Origin: Zoogloeaceae bacterium
GTDB lineage: Bacteria > Pseudomonadota > Gammaproteobacteria > Burkholderiales > Rhodocyclaceae
Direction of reading: 5' to 3'
DNA: 6,415 bases
Assembly: GCA_031278735.1 (NCBI GenBank)
Contig: JAITJU010000210.1
Coordinates: 1 to 6,415 of the forward strand
In this document: piece by piece, positions 1-5,657 of the stretch
How the letters are laid out: each line of letters starts with the position of its first letter
Position numbering within the stretch: position 1 is the stretch's first letter
Made by a program: the position numbers and the translations under genes
The notes under the pieces: generated by a model
The model's database searches: none
The model's input: the letters and a program-made list of their open reading frames with translations, nothing else
Told to the model about the DNA's origin: nothing

Positions 1-442
1 TCCGATCTTCCCGCGCCATGCCCTGCGCTTTTTGCAGCAGCTCGCCCTGGAGATAATCAAGCGACGAGCGTCCCAGCACCAGACCGGATTCCAGCGCCTT
101 TTCCACGCGCACGTCAAACCAGCTTTCGATCGAGCGGGTGACAAACTGCACCGAGACGACATACATCAAGGCGCCGGGAATGAGCGCCACCAGACCGAAC
201 ATCAACATCAGCCGCAGTTTCAGGCGTGAGCCAAACACCTTGTCGCGCAGTTCGCGCCTCAGGCGGTTCATCTGCCAGCCCGCCAGCGCGAGCAGGGTCA
301 GCGCCAGCAACAGGTTGGCCGCCAGAATCAGCGGATACTGCCCGCTCAAGGTATCCGCCGAAGTGGAAGCCAGCATGAGAAACCACAACAGGACGCCAAG
401 CACGCCACCCGGCGCCGCCAGAACCGCGAACAGCCGCCTCAT
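1..442 (-). CDS. ntrY: NtrY-like sensor histidine kinase, N-terminal part (runs off the left edge)
   Basis: This is the first 147 codons of a membrane sensor kinase, translated from the minus strand. The visible part is the membrane and periplasmic sensor region. Hydrophobic segments lie at about residues 4-25, 37-56 and 76-100, and are followed by VTRSIESWFDVRVEKALESG (about 101-120), which is characteristic of NtrY-family kinases in betaproteobacteria. In that family HAMP, PAS, HisKA and HATPase domains follow; here they lie outside the window. NtrY normally phosphorylates the response regulator NtrX and has been linked to nitrogen and redox sensing. The ATG overlaps the stop of the preceding DUF4390 gene as ATGA, so translation is probably coupled and the gene belongs to the rsmB operon. 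The family call rests on the motif and gene order. The exact signal sensed is unknown. Confidence 0.85.
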   Translation of the reverse strand, partial: MRRLFAVLAAPGGVLGVLLWFLMLASTSADTLSGQYPLILAANLLLALTLLALAGWQMNRLRRELRDKVFGSRLKLRLMLMFGLVALIPGALMYVVSVQFVTRSIESWFDVRVEKALESGLVLGRSSLDYLQGELLQKAQGMAREDR

Positions 443-1098
443 TGCGCCTCCTGTTGCGCCGTTGGCGCCTCGTCATCCGGCACGACGAAATCCCATTCCT
501 GCCAGTCGGAATCCAGATCCCAGTCGCGATTGGTGAAGGCGGAAACCTGAAAGGGTTTGGGCAACTGCGAAATGTCCAGGCGCAGGCGCAGGCTGGCCAC
601 GTAGATCGATCCCGGCTTCAGCTTCGCTTCCAGCACCGGCCAGCGCCGCACACGCGAAAATACCTGTATGGCGTCTTCCAGCGCGGCGAAGGATTGATGC
701 AGGGAACCCGTGGATAGCCGGTACTGGCGCGTCAGGGCGTGATAGGAAAGCCGCCAGGTCTGGCGCTTGCGGGCGATCGTCTCGTTCGCCCAGTACCAGC
801 GCGGACGTTCGAGCCGGAATTCCAGATCGAAGACGAGCGGTACGCCGCGCGTCACCACTTCTTCCAGACGCGCGTTGAAATCGACGCGAAAATCCGCCGA
901 CAGCGCGTAGTGTTCCGCGTCCGCCGCCGTTAGCTCCTGGCGCAGCGCCTCCACGCCCGCCGCGTGAACGATGCCGGAAACAAGAAGGCAGAGAAGGGCG
1001 CCGCCGCGGGCAAGGCGACGGCAAACACGCCGCCGGACCGTGGGCGCGGCCTGCGCTGACCTCGTTGCGTTCTCAGCCTCTCGATTCAATGAGCGCAT
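439..1098 (-). CDS. DUF4390 domain-containing exported protein
   Basis: The product is 219 residues of unknown function. It has a basic N-terminus, a hydrophobic stretch at about 33-45 and a likely signal-peptidase site after VHA (46), so it is probably secreted to the periplasm. The body matches the DUF4390 pattern: LSADFRVDFNARLEEVVTRG (about 67-86), then VPLVFDLEFRLERPRWYW (86-103), then RLSYHALTRQYRLSTGSL (116-133), then a repeat of basic/hydrophobic beta-like segments. The tail is acidic (about 207-219). In betaproteobacteria this family sits between rsmB and an NtrY-type kinase, exactly as here, which hints at a role tied to the kinase's signalling, but that is inference. The start is uncertain. 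ATG at 1098 overlaps rsmB by 26 bases, ATG at 1113 is also in frame, and neither has a convincing Shine-Dalgarno. Confidence 0.88.
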   Translation of the reverse strand: MRSLNREAENATRSAQAAPTVRRRVCRRLARGGALLCLLVSGIVHAAGVEALRQELTAADAEHYALSADFRVDFNARLEEVVTRGVPLVFDLEFRLERPRWYWANETIARKRQTWRLSYHALTRQYRLSTGSLHQSFAALEDAIQVFSRVRRWPVLEAKLKPGSIYVASLRLRLDISQLPKPFQVSAFTNRDWDLDSDWQEWDFVVPDDEAPTAQQEAQ

Positions 1099-2308
1099 AA
1101 TAAAAACCGTCATGCCGGGCATTGGGTTGCCATTGGTCCTCGCCCGCAAGGCGGGCGTCCGATGTTTGCGCCAGAAAGCGCCGTATCTGTTCGCCGTTTT
1201 CCTCCGGAAATACCGAACAGGTCGCGTACAGCAATTTGCCGCCAGGACGCAGCGCCTGCCACAGGCCTTGCAGTATCCGCGCCTGCTGGCGGGCAAAACG
1301 GGCGACGTCTTCCGGGCGGCGCAGCCACTTCGTATCCGGCAGACGCCTGACCACGCCGCTGGCCGAGCAGGGCGCATCCGCCAGAATGGCGTCGAACCTC
1401 CCCATCGCTTTCGCGTCGATACGGCAGGCGTCTCCCTGAACAATCCGGGCGGACAAACGCAAACGTTCCAGATTGTGCCTGATTTGCCGACAACGCGCCG
1501 GATGAATATCCTGCGCCGTCAGTTCGATGTCGTAGCGTTCCAGCAAATGCGCCGTCTTGCCGCCTGGCGCGGCGCAGGCGTCCAGCACCCGGCTGCCCGC
1601 TCTGGGCGAGAGCAGGGGCGCTGCGCGCTGCGCGCCAATGTCCTGCACCGACACCCAGCCTTCCGCGAATCCGGGCAACGCCTCCATCGGCAGCGGTCGC
1701 GCCAGCGTCACGCCGCAATCTCCCGCCGCCATCGCCGTGACGCCCGCCGCCCGCAGCGTCGCCAGATAGTCCGCGACGCTCGTTTCGCGGACATTCACCC
1801 GCAGGCTCATCGGCGGCGGCTGATTGCCGGTTTCCACGATCTCTCGCCACGTGTCGGGGTAGACAGCCTGCAATTTTTCTACCCACCACGCCGGATGTTT
1901 CAGACGATCCGCCGCCGTCAATCCGGCGTAAAGCGTTGCGCGTCGGCGCAGGAAATTGCGCAGTACCGCGTTGACCAGCGCCTTGCAGCGTCCATTTTCC
2001 ACCGCCGCCGCCGCTTCGACCGCCTGATTGACCACGGTGTGCGCGTCCGTCCAGGTCGTAAGCCGGTACACGGCGCACAACAGGAGCGCGCGAATTTGCG
2101 GCGGCGGCGGGCTGCGCAGGAGCGGCGCCAACAGGGCGTCGCCTTCGCCATAGGCGCGCAGGACGCCATAGACCATATCCTGCGTCGCCGGACGCGCCGC
2201 GCTCGCCACCCGCTTTACCGCCCGCTCCGCCAGGCTTTTCCCCGCCATGATTTCCGCCACGATTCGGGCGGCGTGATAGAACGCAAAAGACAGGGATTTC
2301 GGCGGCAT
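1073..2308 (-). CDS. rsmB: 16S rRNA (cytosine-967 C5) methyltransferase RsmB
   Basis: A 411-residue protein, close to the usual length of about 430. It methylates C967 of 16S rRNA using S-adenosylmethionine in the cytoplasm. The N-terminal part (about 10-125) is the NusB-like RNA-binding domain, with AHTVVNQAVEAAA and CKALVNAVLRNFLRR. The C-terminal Rossmann methyltransferase shows motif I LDACAAPGGKTAHLLE (242-257), motif IV DAPCSASGVVRR (311-322) with Cys314, and motif VI YATCSVFPEENGEQI (361-375) with the presumed nucleophile Cys364. Both catalytic cysteines are present, so it looks functional. ATG at 2308 is the first start and fits the family N-terminus. Its ribosome binding site is weak, and an internal ATG at 2248 is less likely. 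It is the first gene of the minus-strand operon with the DUF4390 gene and ntrY. Confidence 0.96.
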   Translation of the reverse strand: MPPKSLSFAFYHAARIVAEIMAGKSLAERAVKRVASAARPATQDMVYGVLRAYGEGDALLAPLLRSPPPPQIRALLLCAVYRLTTWTDAHTVVNQAVEAAAAVENGRCKALVNAVLRNFLRRRATLYAGLTAADRLKHPAWWVEKLQAVYPDTWREIVETGNQPPPMSLRVNVRETSVADYLATLRAAGVTAMAAGDCGVTLARPLPMEALPGFAEGWVSVQDIGAQRAAPLLSPRAGSRVLDACAAPGGKTAHLLERYDIELTAQDIHPARCRQIRHNLERLRLSARIVQGDACRIDAKAMGRFDAILADAPCSASGVVRRLPDTKWLRRPEDVARFARQQARILQGLWQALRPGGKLLYATCSVFPEENGEQIRRFLAQTSDARLAGEDQWQPNARHDGFYYALIESRG

Positions 2309-2433
2309 GGAATGGAAGGGTCGTGAAATGGCCAGGGGGTTGTATGCCGCTCAGGGGCAACGGGTGTGACATTGTAGGTGTTTTCCCCGCGTTGCGGGAC
2401 GGCGCGCGGTCAACTTTCCATTCCCGTTCCTCC

Positions 2434-2504
2434 TGTCATCCGCATTCGGAATGGTCTAGAATAGCGGCGCATGCGCGCGCGACAAGGCATGTCCGCGGTT
2501 GACA
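2434..2504 (+). promoter_or_regulatory. Candidate activator sites (TGTC/GACA cluster) upstream of the pilin promoter
   Basis: Four TGTC or GACA tetramers occur in 71 bases upstream of the sigma-54 promoter, at 2434-2437, 2481-2484, 2490-2493 and 2501-2504. Two of them form the inverted pair GACA-N5-TGTC. PilR of Pseudomonas is known to bind clustered (C/G)TGTC sites upstream of pilA, so a PilR-type activator is a plausible partner. The tetramers are short, and the nearest ones lie closer to the promoter than in Pseudomonas, so this is tentative. Confidence 0.3.
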
Positions 2505-2512
2505 TACGGTTT

Positions 2513-2527
2513 TGGCACTGTTTTTGC
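2513..2527 (+). promoter_or_regulatory. Sigma-54 (RpoN) -24/-12 promoter of the pilin gene
   Basis: TGGCAC (2513-2518), five bases, then TTGC (2524-2527) match the RpoN consensus. The invariant GG (2514-2515) and GC (2526-2527) are separated by exactly 10 bases. Transcription would begin near 2538-2540, leaving a leader of about 30 bases before the pilin ATG. Sigma-54 control through PilS/PilR is known for major pilin genes. A TTGACA at 2499-2504 has no matching -10 box at 16-18 bp, so a sigma-70 alternative is not supported. Confidence 0.88.
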
Positions 2528-2568
2528 TGCATCTTGTCTGCATCCAGGTTTTCAAGGGGGAAGTCGAA

Positions 2569-3159
2569 ATGAAAAAAGCTCAGTCGGGATTCAATCTGGT
2601 CGAGTTGATGGTGGTCATTGCCATCATTGCCATTCTGGCGGCGCTTGCCGTGCCGCTGTATCAGGATTACATCATCAAGGCGCAGCTCAGCCGTGCCGTG
2701 CAGGAAATACTGACGGTACGGACGGAAATCGAAAGCTGCATCTCGGACGGCAGATACCTGTCCGCGTCTCCGGCGGGAACCAATACGGTAAACACGGGCT
2801 ATCCCTGCGCCAGCCTGGAACATACCGCGGCGTTTTCCGACATGATCGTGGCGCCGGGCTACCATACGGTGGAAGCCAAGGAAGCGAGCGTCTGCACGAA
2901 ATTCACGGAAGGCAAACGAGGCTGCGACGGCGCTTCCGGCAGTGAATACTATTATGTCATAGAAGCCAAACTCCGCCAGGATAGCGGGCGCAGCGTTTCT
3001 TCCTACCTGAAGTCCGGGGAGGACGGCAGCAGCGGCGTAACGATTGCCGTTACCCGCTATGCCGACGAACGGTGGAAATGCACGATTGTGAATGTCCGTG
3101 ACAGCTATGTGCCCAGCGGTTGCGTCGCCACGCCCAACTACGGGGACATCCGCACATAG
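2569..3159 (+). CDS. pilA: Type IV pilin (PilA/PilE-like major pilin candidate)
   Basis: A 196-residue prepilin. The leader MKKAQSG is followed by the prepilin-peptidase site Gly7/Phe8, the essential Glu at mature position 5 (Glu12) and a hydrophobic N-terminal helix (VELMVVIAIIAILAALAVPL, 11-30). PilD would cleave and N-methylate it, and the subunits would assemble into a pilus used for adhesion, twitching or DNA uptake. Six cysteines (57, 80, 109, 119, 171, 185) suggest up to three disulfides in the globular domain; Cys171-Cys185 is placed like the C-terminal disulfide loop. The start at 2569 is set by AAGGGGGA (2554-2561), 7 bases upstream; an in-frame ATG at 2512 lies within the promoter. 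The gene stands alone behind a sigma-54 promoter, as expected for a major pilin, though a minor pilin is possible. Confidence 0.93.
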   Translation: MKKAQSGFNLVELMVVIAIIAILAALAVPLYQDYIIKAQLSRAVQEILTVRTEIESCISDGRYLSASPAGTNTVNTGYPCASLEHTAAFSDMIVAPGYHTVEAKEASVCTKFTEGKRGCDGASGSEYYYVIEAKLRQDSGRSVSSYLKSGEDGSSGVTIAVTRYADERWKCTIVNVRDSYVPSGCVATPNYGDIRT

Positions 3160-3192
3160 GGATAGGGCGGGGAAAGGCGAGGCCCGGAACAA

Positions 3193-3223
3193 AATGCTCC
3201 GCTTTTTTCAGAAGCGGAGCATT
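3193..3223 (-). terminator. Hairpin terminator between convergent pilin and cytochrome genes
   Basis: A perfect 12-bp inverted repeat, AATGCTCCGCTT (3193-3204) and AAGCGGAGCATT (3212-3223), has a 7-base loop. Read on the minus strand the stem ends in ATTTTGTT, a fair U-tract, so it should terminate the cytochrome transcript. On the plus strand it is followed by GCGCGGC with no U-tract, so rho-independent termination of the pilin message is less certain; the stem could still protect its 3' end. Confidence 0.85.
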
Positions 3224-3260
3224 GCGCGGCAAGGGCCTTGTTGGGGTTTGTTTCCTTGGG

Positions 3261-3581
3261 TTATTTCTTGAGGGAGAGAATCCAGGTCACCAGTTTCTTG
3301 GCTTCTGCTTCGGTCACGTTATACGGCGGGTTCTTGTTGGGTGCCATGGGAACCTGACCCCAGACGCCGGAGCCGCCGTCCAGCACCTTCTTGGTCAGCG
3401 CGGGAATATCGGAAGCCTTGTATTTGGCGGCGACATCCTTGTAGGCCGGGCCAATCAGCTTGGCGTCCGTCTTGTGACAGGTCATGCAGAGTTTGGCCTT
3501 GGCCAACGCTTCATCCGCCTGCGCCGGGAACGTCATCAAAAGACCAGCGGCAATCATGGCGGCGAAATGTGCTTTTTTCAT
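3261..3581 (-). CDS. Periplasmic class I cytochrome c (c551/c8 type)
   Basis: A 106-residue single-heme electron carrier. The signal peptide is MKKAHFAAMIAAGLLMTFPA followed by QA, with likely cleavage after Ala22, leaving a mature protein of about 84 residues, the size of Pseudomonas cytochrome c551. The heme site is CMTCH (32-36), with His36 as one axial ligand. The second is probably Met79 in GGSGVWGQVPMAPN (69-82), a pattern typical of c551/c8 cytochromes. It would pass electrons in the periplasm, for example from the bc1 complex to a nitrite reductase, peroxidase or cbb3 oxidase; the partner cannot be read from the window. ATG at 3581 has GGAG upstream at proper spacing; the longer in-frame extension to 3719 lacks sense as protein. 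It has its own promoter and terminator, so it is monocistronic. Confidence 0.93.
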   Translation of the reverse strand: MKKAHFAAMIAAGLLMTFPAQADEALAKAKLCMTCHKTDAKLIGPAYKDVAAKYKASDIPALTKKVLDGGSGVWGQVPMAPNKNPPYNVTEAEAKKLVTWILSLKK

Positions 3582-3637
3582 TGCTTTGCTCCGTTCGTTG
3601 AGTTTTTGATTGGGATACAACAGATGCTGCGAGCAAT

Positions 3638-3666
3638 ATTCTAGCGCGAAAGCCATGTTTTGTGAA
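3638..3666 (-). promoter_or_regulatory. Sigma-70-like promoter of the cytochrome c gene
   Basis: On the minus strand, TTCACA (3666-3661, five of six matches to TTGACA) and TAGAAT (3643-3638, five of six to TATAAT) are separated by 17 bases. Initiation near 3631 would give a leader of about 50 bases before the cytochrome ATG at 3581. I saw no clear FNR or NarL box near it. Confidence 0.65.
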
Positions 3667-3966
3667 TTGGAGGACAGAGAACTGAAAAACACCCCGTTCC
3701 GCGTCAATGCGAAGCGCACAGCCCCCTTCCCGTCAAAAGCGAGGCGGCGTAGCGCCGTGGCAATCCAGAGCGCCTTGCAAGTTGCCGGAGCGTTTCGGAA
3801 AGCAGAACCGCCGCAAACCTCTCCGTATCTGGAAAAGAACGCTCGATGTGGAGGGCTGGTTTTATGATGACAAGGCGTTTTTTCGCGTGGATTTTAGGTG
3901 TTTAGTCCCGGCATTTTCTGGCACTATTCTATCTCCTAGCTGGAAGGAAGCGTTATGGGACAAGTT
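3667..3966. other. 300-base stretch without a recognisable gene
   Basis: It lies between the cytochrome promoter and the broken nqrF. Open frames on either strand (for example plus 3707-4075) translate to arginine-, proline- and serine-rich sequence with no family resemblance, and the plus frame runs straight through the nqrF coding strand in antisense. The part from about 3840 to 3966 is visibly more A+T-rich than the surroundings. One REP-like motif lies at 3731-3768. The edge next to nqrF (minus strand TGTAAAACTTGTCCCATAAC) resembles a transposable-element end in style, but I found no matching inverted end and no transposase, so origin is unknown. A remnant of an insertion sequence or a deletion scar are both possible. 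Confidence 0.5.
3731..3768. repeat. REP-like palindromic motif (degenerate copy)
   Basis: The segment CGTCAAAAGCGAGGCGGCG followed by TAGCGCCGTGGCAATCCAG resembles a widespread interspersed bacterial repeat of the form GTCATTGCGAG...GCAATCCAG. It contains an inverted repeat, CGGCG (3745-3749) and CGCCG (3753-3757), around TAG. The usual outer ATTGC/GCAAT pairing is spoiled here, since the left arm reads AAAGC. Only one copy is in the window, so its repeat nature is recalled from other genomes, not shown here. Confidence 0.45.
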
Positions 3967-4083
3967 TTACACGGCGGGGCCACAACGACAGAGGCGGGCG
4001 CGGGCGATGAGGATAATGACCGCCAGCGTCAGCACGACGGCGGTAAACATGCCAATGGCGAGGGTGATTTCCTGAGTGTTCAT
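3967..4083 (-). pseudogene. nqrF: nqrF 5' fragment (Na+-NQR subunit F, truncated after the membrane anchor)
   Basis: The frame starts MNTQEITLAIGMFTAVVLTL, continues AVIILIARARL and ends after CRCGPAV at a TAA, 38 residues in all. The first 31 residues match the N-terminal transmembrane anchor of NqrF, which normally continues into a 2Fe-2S ferredoxin domain, FAD and NADH domains (about 400 residues in total). Those domains, including the cysteine cluster that binds the iron-sulfur centre, are absent downstream. NqrF is the NADH-oxidising entry subunit of the Na+-translocating NADH:quinone reductase. Its ribosome binding site AGGA (4093-4090) is intact, 6 bases before ATG, and overlaps the methyltransferase stop. 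The call is strengthened by nqrE upstream on the same strand. A small unrelated membrane peptide is the alternative, but less likely. Confidence 0.78.
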
Positions 4084-4093
4084 GGTGCATCCT

Positions 4094-5656
4094 TCAAGAG
4101 TTCATGAGGCGGAGGGGAGGCGAAGCGCGGAAGGAAAGAGGATCGCATGTCTCGATGTCCTGAAAGACAGGTTCCGGATTGCGCGATTCCGTTTCAACAT
4201 GAGCACGGAAACGACGATATTCGTCGGTCAGGCCAAGACGCGCGGCGAGCTGTTGCAGCGATACCCGTTTGAGTAGTTCCGCCGTGACAGGGCGCTTTTC
4301 ATCGGGGAAGCTCATTGCCTTGATGATGCATTGGTATGGCTCCGATTGTACAAGCGAGAGGATGAAATCCGCCTCTTCTTCCGATTGGCATGGAAGAAAA
4401 TAAATCGTATCGTCGAAAACAACAGGCTTGCCGTCGATGGGGCCAATCTTGGTGAAGCGCAAATTCTTGTAAAAGCCGGATATGGCTACCTTCCAGGGAG
4501 CAAAGGTGTAATCGCCGACGCCAAAGATGGAAAAGCGCGGCCTGTTCCTGTAGATGATGCTGCTCCGTCGATCCATCAGGGCCGCCTGTGAAACAAGGTA
4601 CGCCCATGTTTTGGGTGCCGTGATCCGGAGCAGGGAAGTATCTGCCCCTGTCCTGTGTTGGGTAACGATCATGCGGCGGTCTGATCGAATCCGCCCCTGT
4701 GCAACATCGGAACTCTTCAGCATCGGATACAGGCACGTCTCTTCCAGATGCAGGCGTTCGCCCTTGCCGTTGGTGAAGCCCTGCCCGGTCGAACCTAATA
4801 ATTCCATGACTTTCGCGCAATCATGCTTGACGCCCGAGCGCCATACGTAATCGACATCCCGGCCGATCAAGTCGACAAAACGTTGGTACGCGCCCACATC
4901 CGCGATCAACATATCACCATAAAATCCGATGACGCCATTCGGTGCAGACGCATTCAAATCCGGGTAAACATCGCATTCCCGCGAGGTTTCCCCCAAATTG
5001 ACCGGCAACACAAGAAAGCAGGCATCCACCGAAGCGCCAAAATGGTGCAAGGCATCAATCCTGAAAATGGCCGCCCGCCCCGTCGGCATCTGACGCTTCC
5101 ATGCTTGCCGAAGCACCTTCCTGGCCACGGAGGTCTTCACCAGCATGGCAATCCAGCCGGAACGCGCCTCCAGCCACGACAAATGCTGGAGCAGCATCCA
5201 TTCCGACAGGTCGAAATTGGCCTTGCCGGTCACGGCGTCCAGCCCCTTGTGGCCCTGGAAATTGCTTTTTGCTGGAAGATTGGCGCTGCCAAGGCCCTCG
5301 AGTTCAGCATTGGTAATCCAGGGTGGATTGCCAAGAATCAGCCATGGCCCAGGATCGCGGTCAAGCACGCGCGTCCAGTCCAGGCTAAAAAAATTTCCTT
5401 GCTCAACTTCCACGCCCGGATTCCGTCCCGCTGTCGCCGCATAGGCGGGATTGATCTCCACGCCCAACACAAGCCGACACCGGGGAAACTGCGTTGCAGC
5501 AGCCACGAGAAAAGCGCCTTGTCCACAAGTGGGTTCCAGCACTGCGGCGGCATCTACCCCCCTTCGCGCAAGCACGGCACATGCCGCTGACGCCAGATCA
5601 AGCGGCGTCTGGAAATCTCCATATTGCCGTGCATCCCGATGGATTGGCCTGAGCAT
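4094..5656 (-). CDS. Type II adenine-N6 DNA methyltransferase, gamma class
   Basis: A 520-residue methyltransferase that would protect host DNA by methylating adenine at the site cut by the neighbouring nuclease. Motif order is that of the gamma class (M.TaqI-like). Motif X is YGDFQTP (12-18), motif I is VLEPTCGQGAFL (39-50) for S-adenosylmethionine binding, Glu68 in LGVEINP is the motif II acid, and motif IV is LGNPPW (108-113), the catalytic NPPW. The C-terminal half should hold the target-recognition domain and contains RPRFSIFGVGDYTFAPWKVA (372-391), a signature I associate with this family of type II enzymes. All key motifs are intact. ATG at 5656 follows the nuclease stop by one base, so translation is probably coupled. 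The gene ends 10 bases before nqrF. The recognition sequence cannot be deduced. Sampled G+C is lower than in rsmB, which suggests acquisition. Confidence 0.95.
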   Translation of the reverse strand: MLRPIHRDARQYGDFQTPLDLASAACAVLARRGVDAAAVLEPTCGQGAFLVAAATQFPRCRLVLGVEINPAYAATAGRNPGVEVEQGNFFSLDWTRVLDRDPGPWLILGNPPWITNAELEGLGSANLPAKSNFQGHKGLDAVTGKANFDLSEWMLLQHLSWLEARSGWIAMLVKTSVARKVLRQAWKRQMPTGRAAIFRIDALHHFGASVDACFLVLPVNLGETSRECDVYPDLNASAPNGVIGFYGDMLIADVGAYQRFVDLIGRDVDYVWRSGVKHDCAKVMELLGSTGQGFTNGKGERLHLEETCLYPMLKSSDVAQGRIRSDRRMIVTQHRTGADTSLLRITAPKTWAYLVSQAALMDRRSSIIYRNRPRFSIFGVGDYTFAPWKVAISGFYKNLRFTKIGPIDGKPVVFDDTIYFLPCQSEEEADFILSLVQSEPYQCIIKAMSFPDEKRPVTAELLKRVSLQQLAARLGLTDEYRRFRAHVETESRNPEPVFQDIETCDPLSFRASPPLRLMNS

Positions 5657-5657
5657 G

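Noticed and set aside
971..2326. 451-codon plus-strand open frame
   Set aside because: It lies opposite rsmB, is arginine-rich with no family resemblance, and is the usual antisense shadow in high-G+C DNA.
2386..2399. Short hairpin CCCGC-GTT-GCGGG upstream of rsmB
   Set aside because: Only 5-6 bp with no U-tract on either strand, so not a convincing terminator or operator.
2467..2476. Palindrome GCGCATGCGC between rsmB and the pilin
   Set aside because: A 10-base palindrome in G+C-rich DNA is easily due to chance; no second copy or nearby context gives it a role.
2499..2504. TTGACA as a sigma-70 -35 box for the pilin
   Set aside because: No TATAAT-like sequence at 16-18 bp downstream; the overlapping sigma-54 promoter explains the gene better.
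2410..3192. 260-codon minus-strand open frame
   Set aside because: Antisense to the pilin, which has an unmistakable N-terminus, promoter and ribosome binding site; it would also cross the sigma-54 promoter.
3707..4075. 122-codon plus-strand open frame in the gene-poor stretch
   Set aside because: Low-complexity basic sequence with no ribosome binding site; its end is simply the antisense of the nqrF fragment.
4823..5590. 255-codon plus-strand open frame
   Set aside because: Antisense to the DNA methyltransferase, whose motifs are complete; no protein features of its own.
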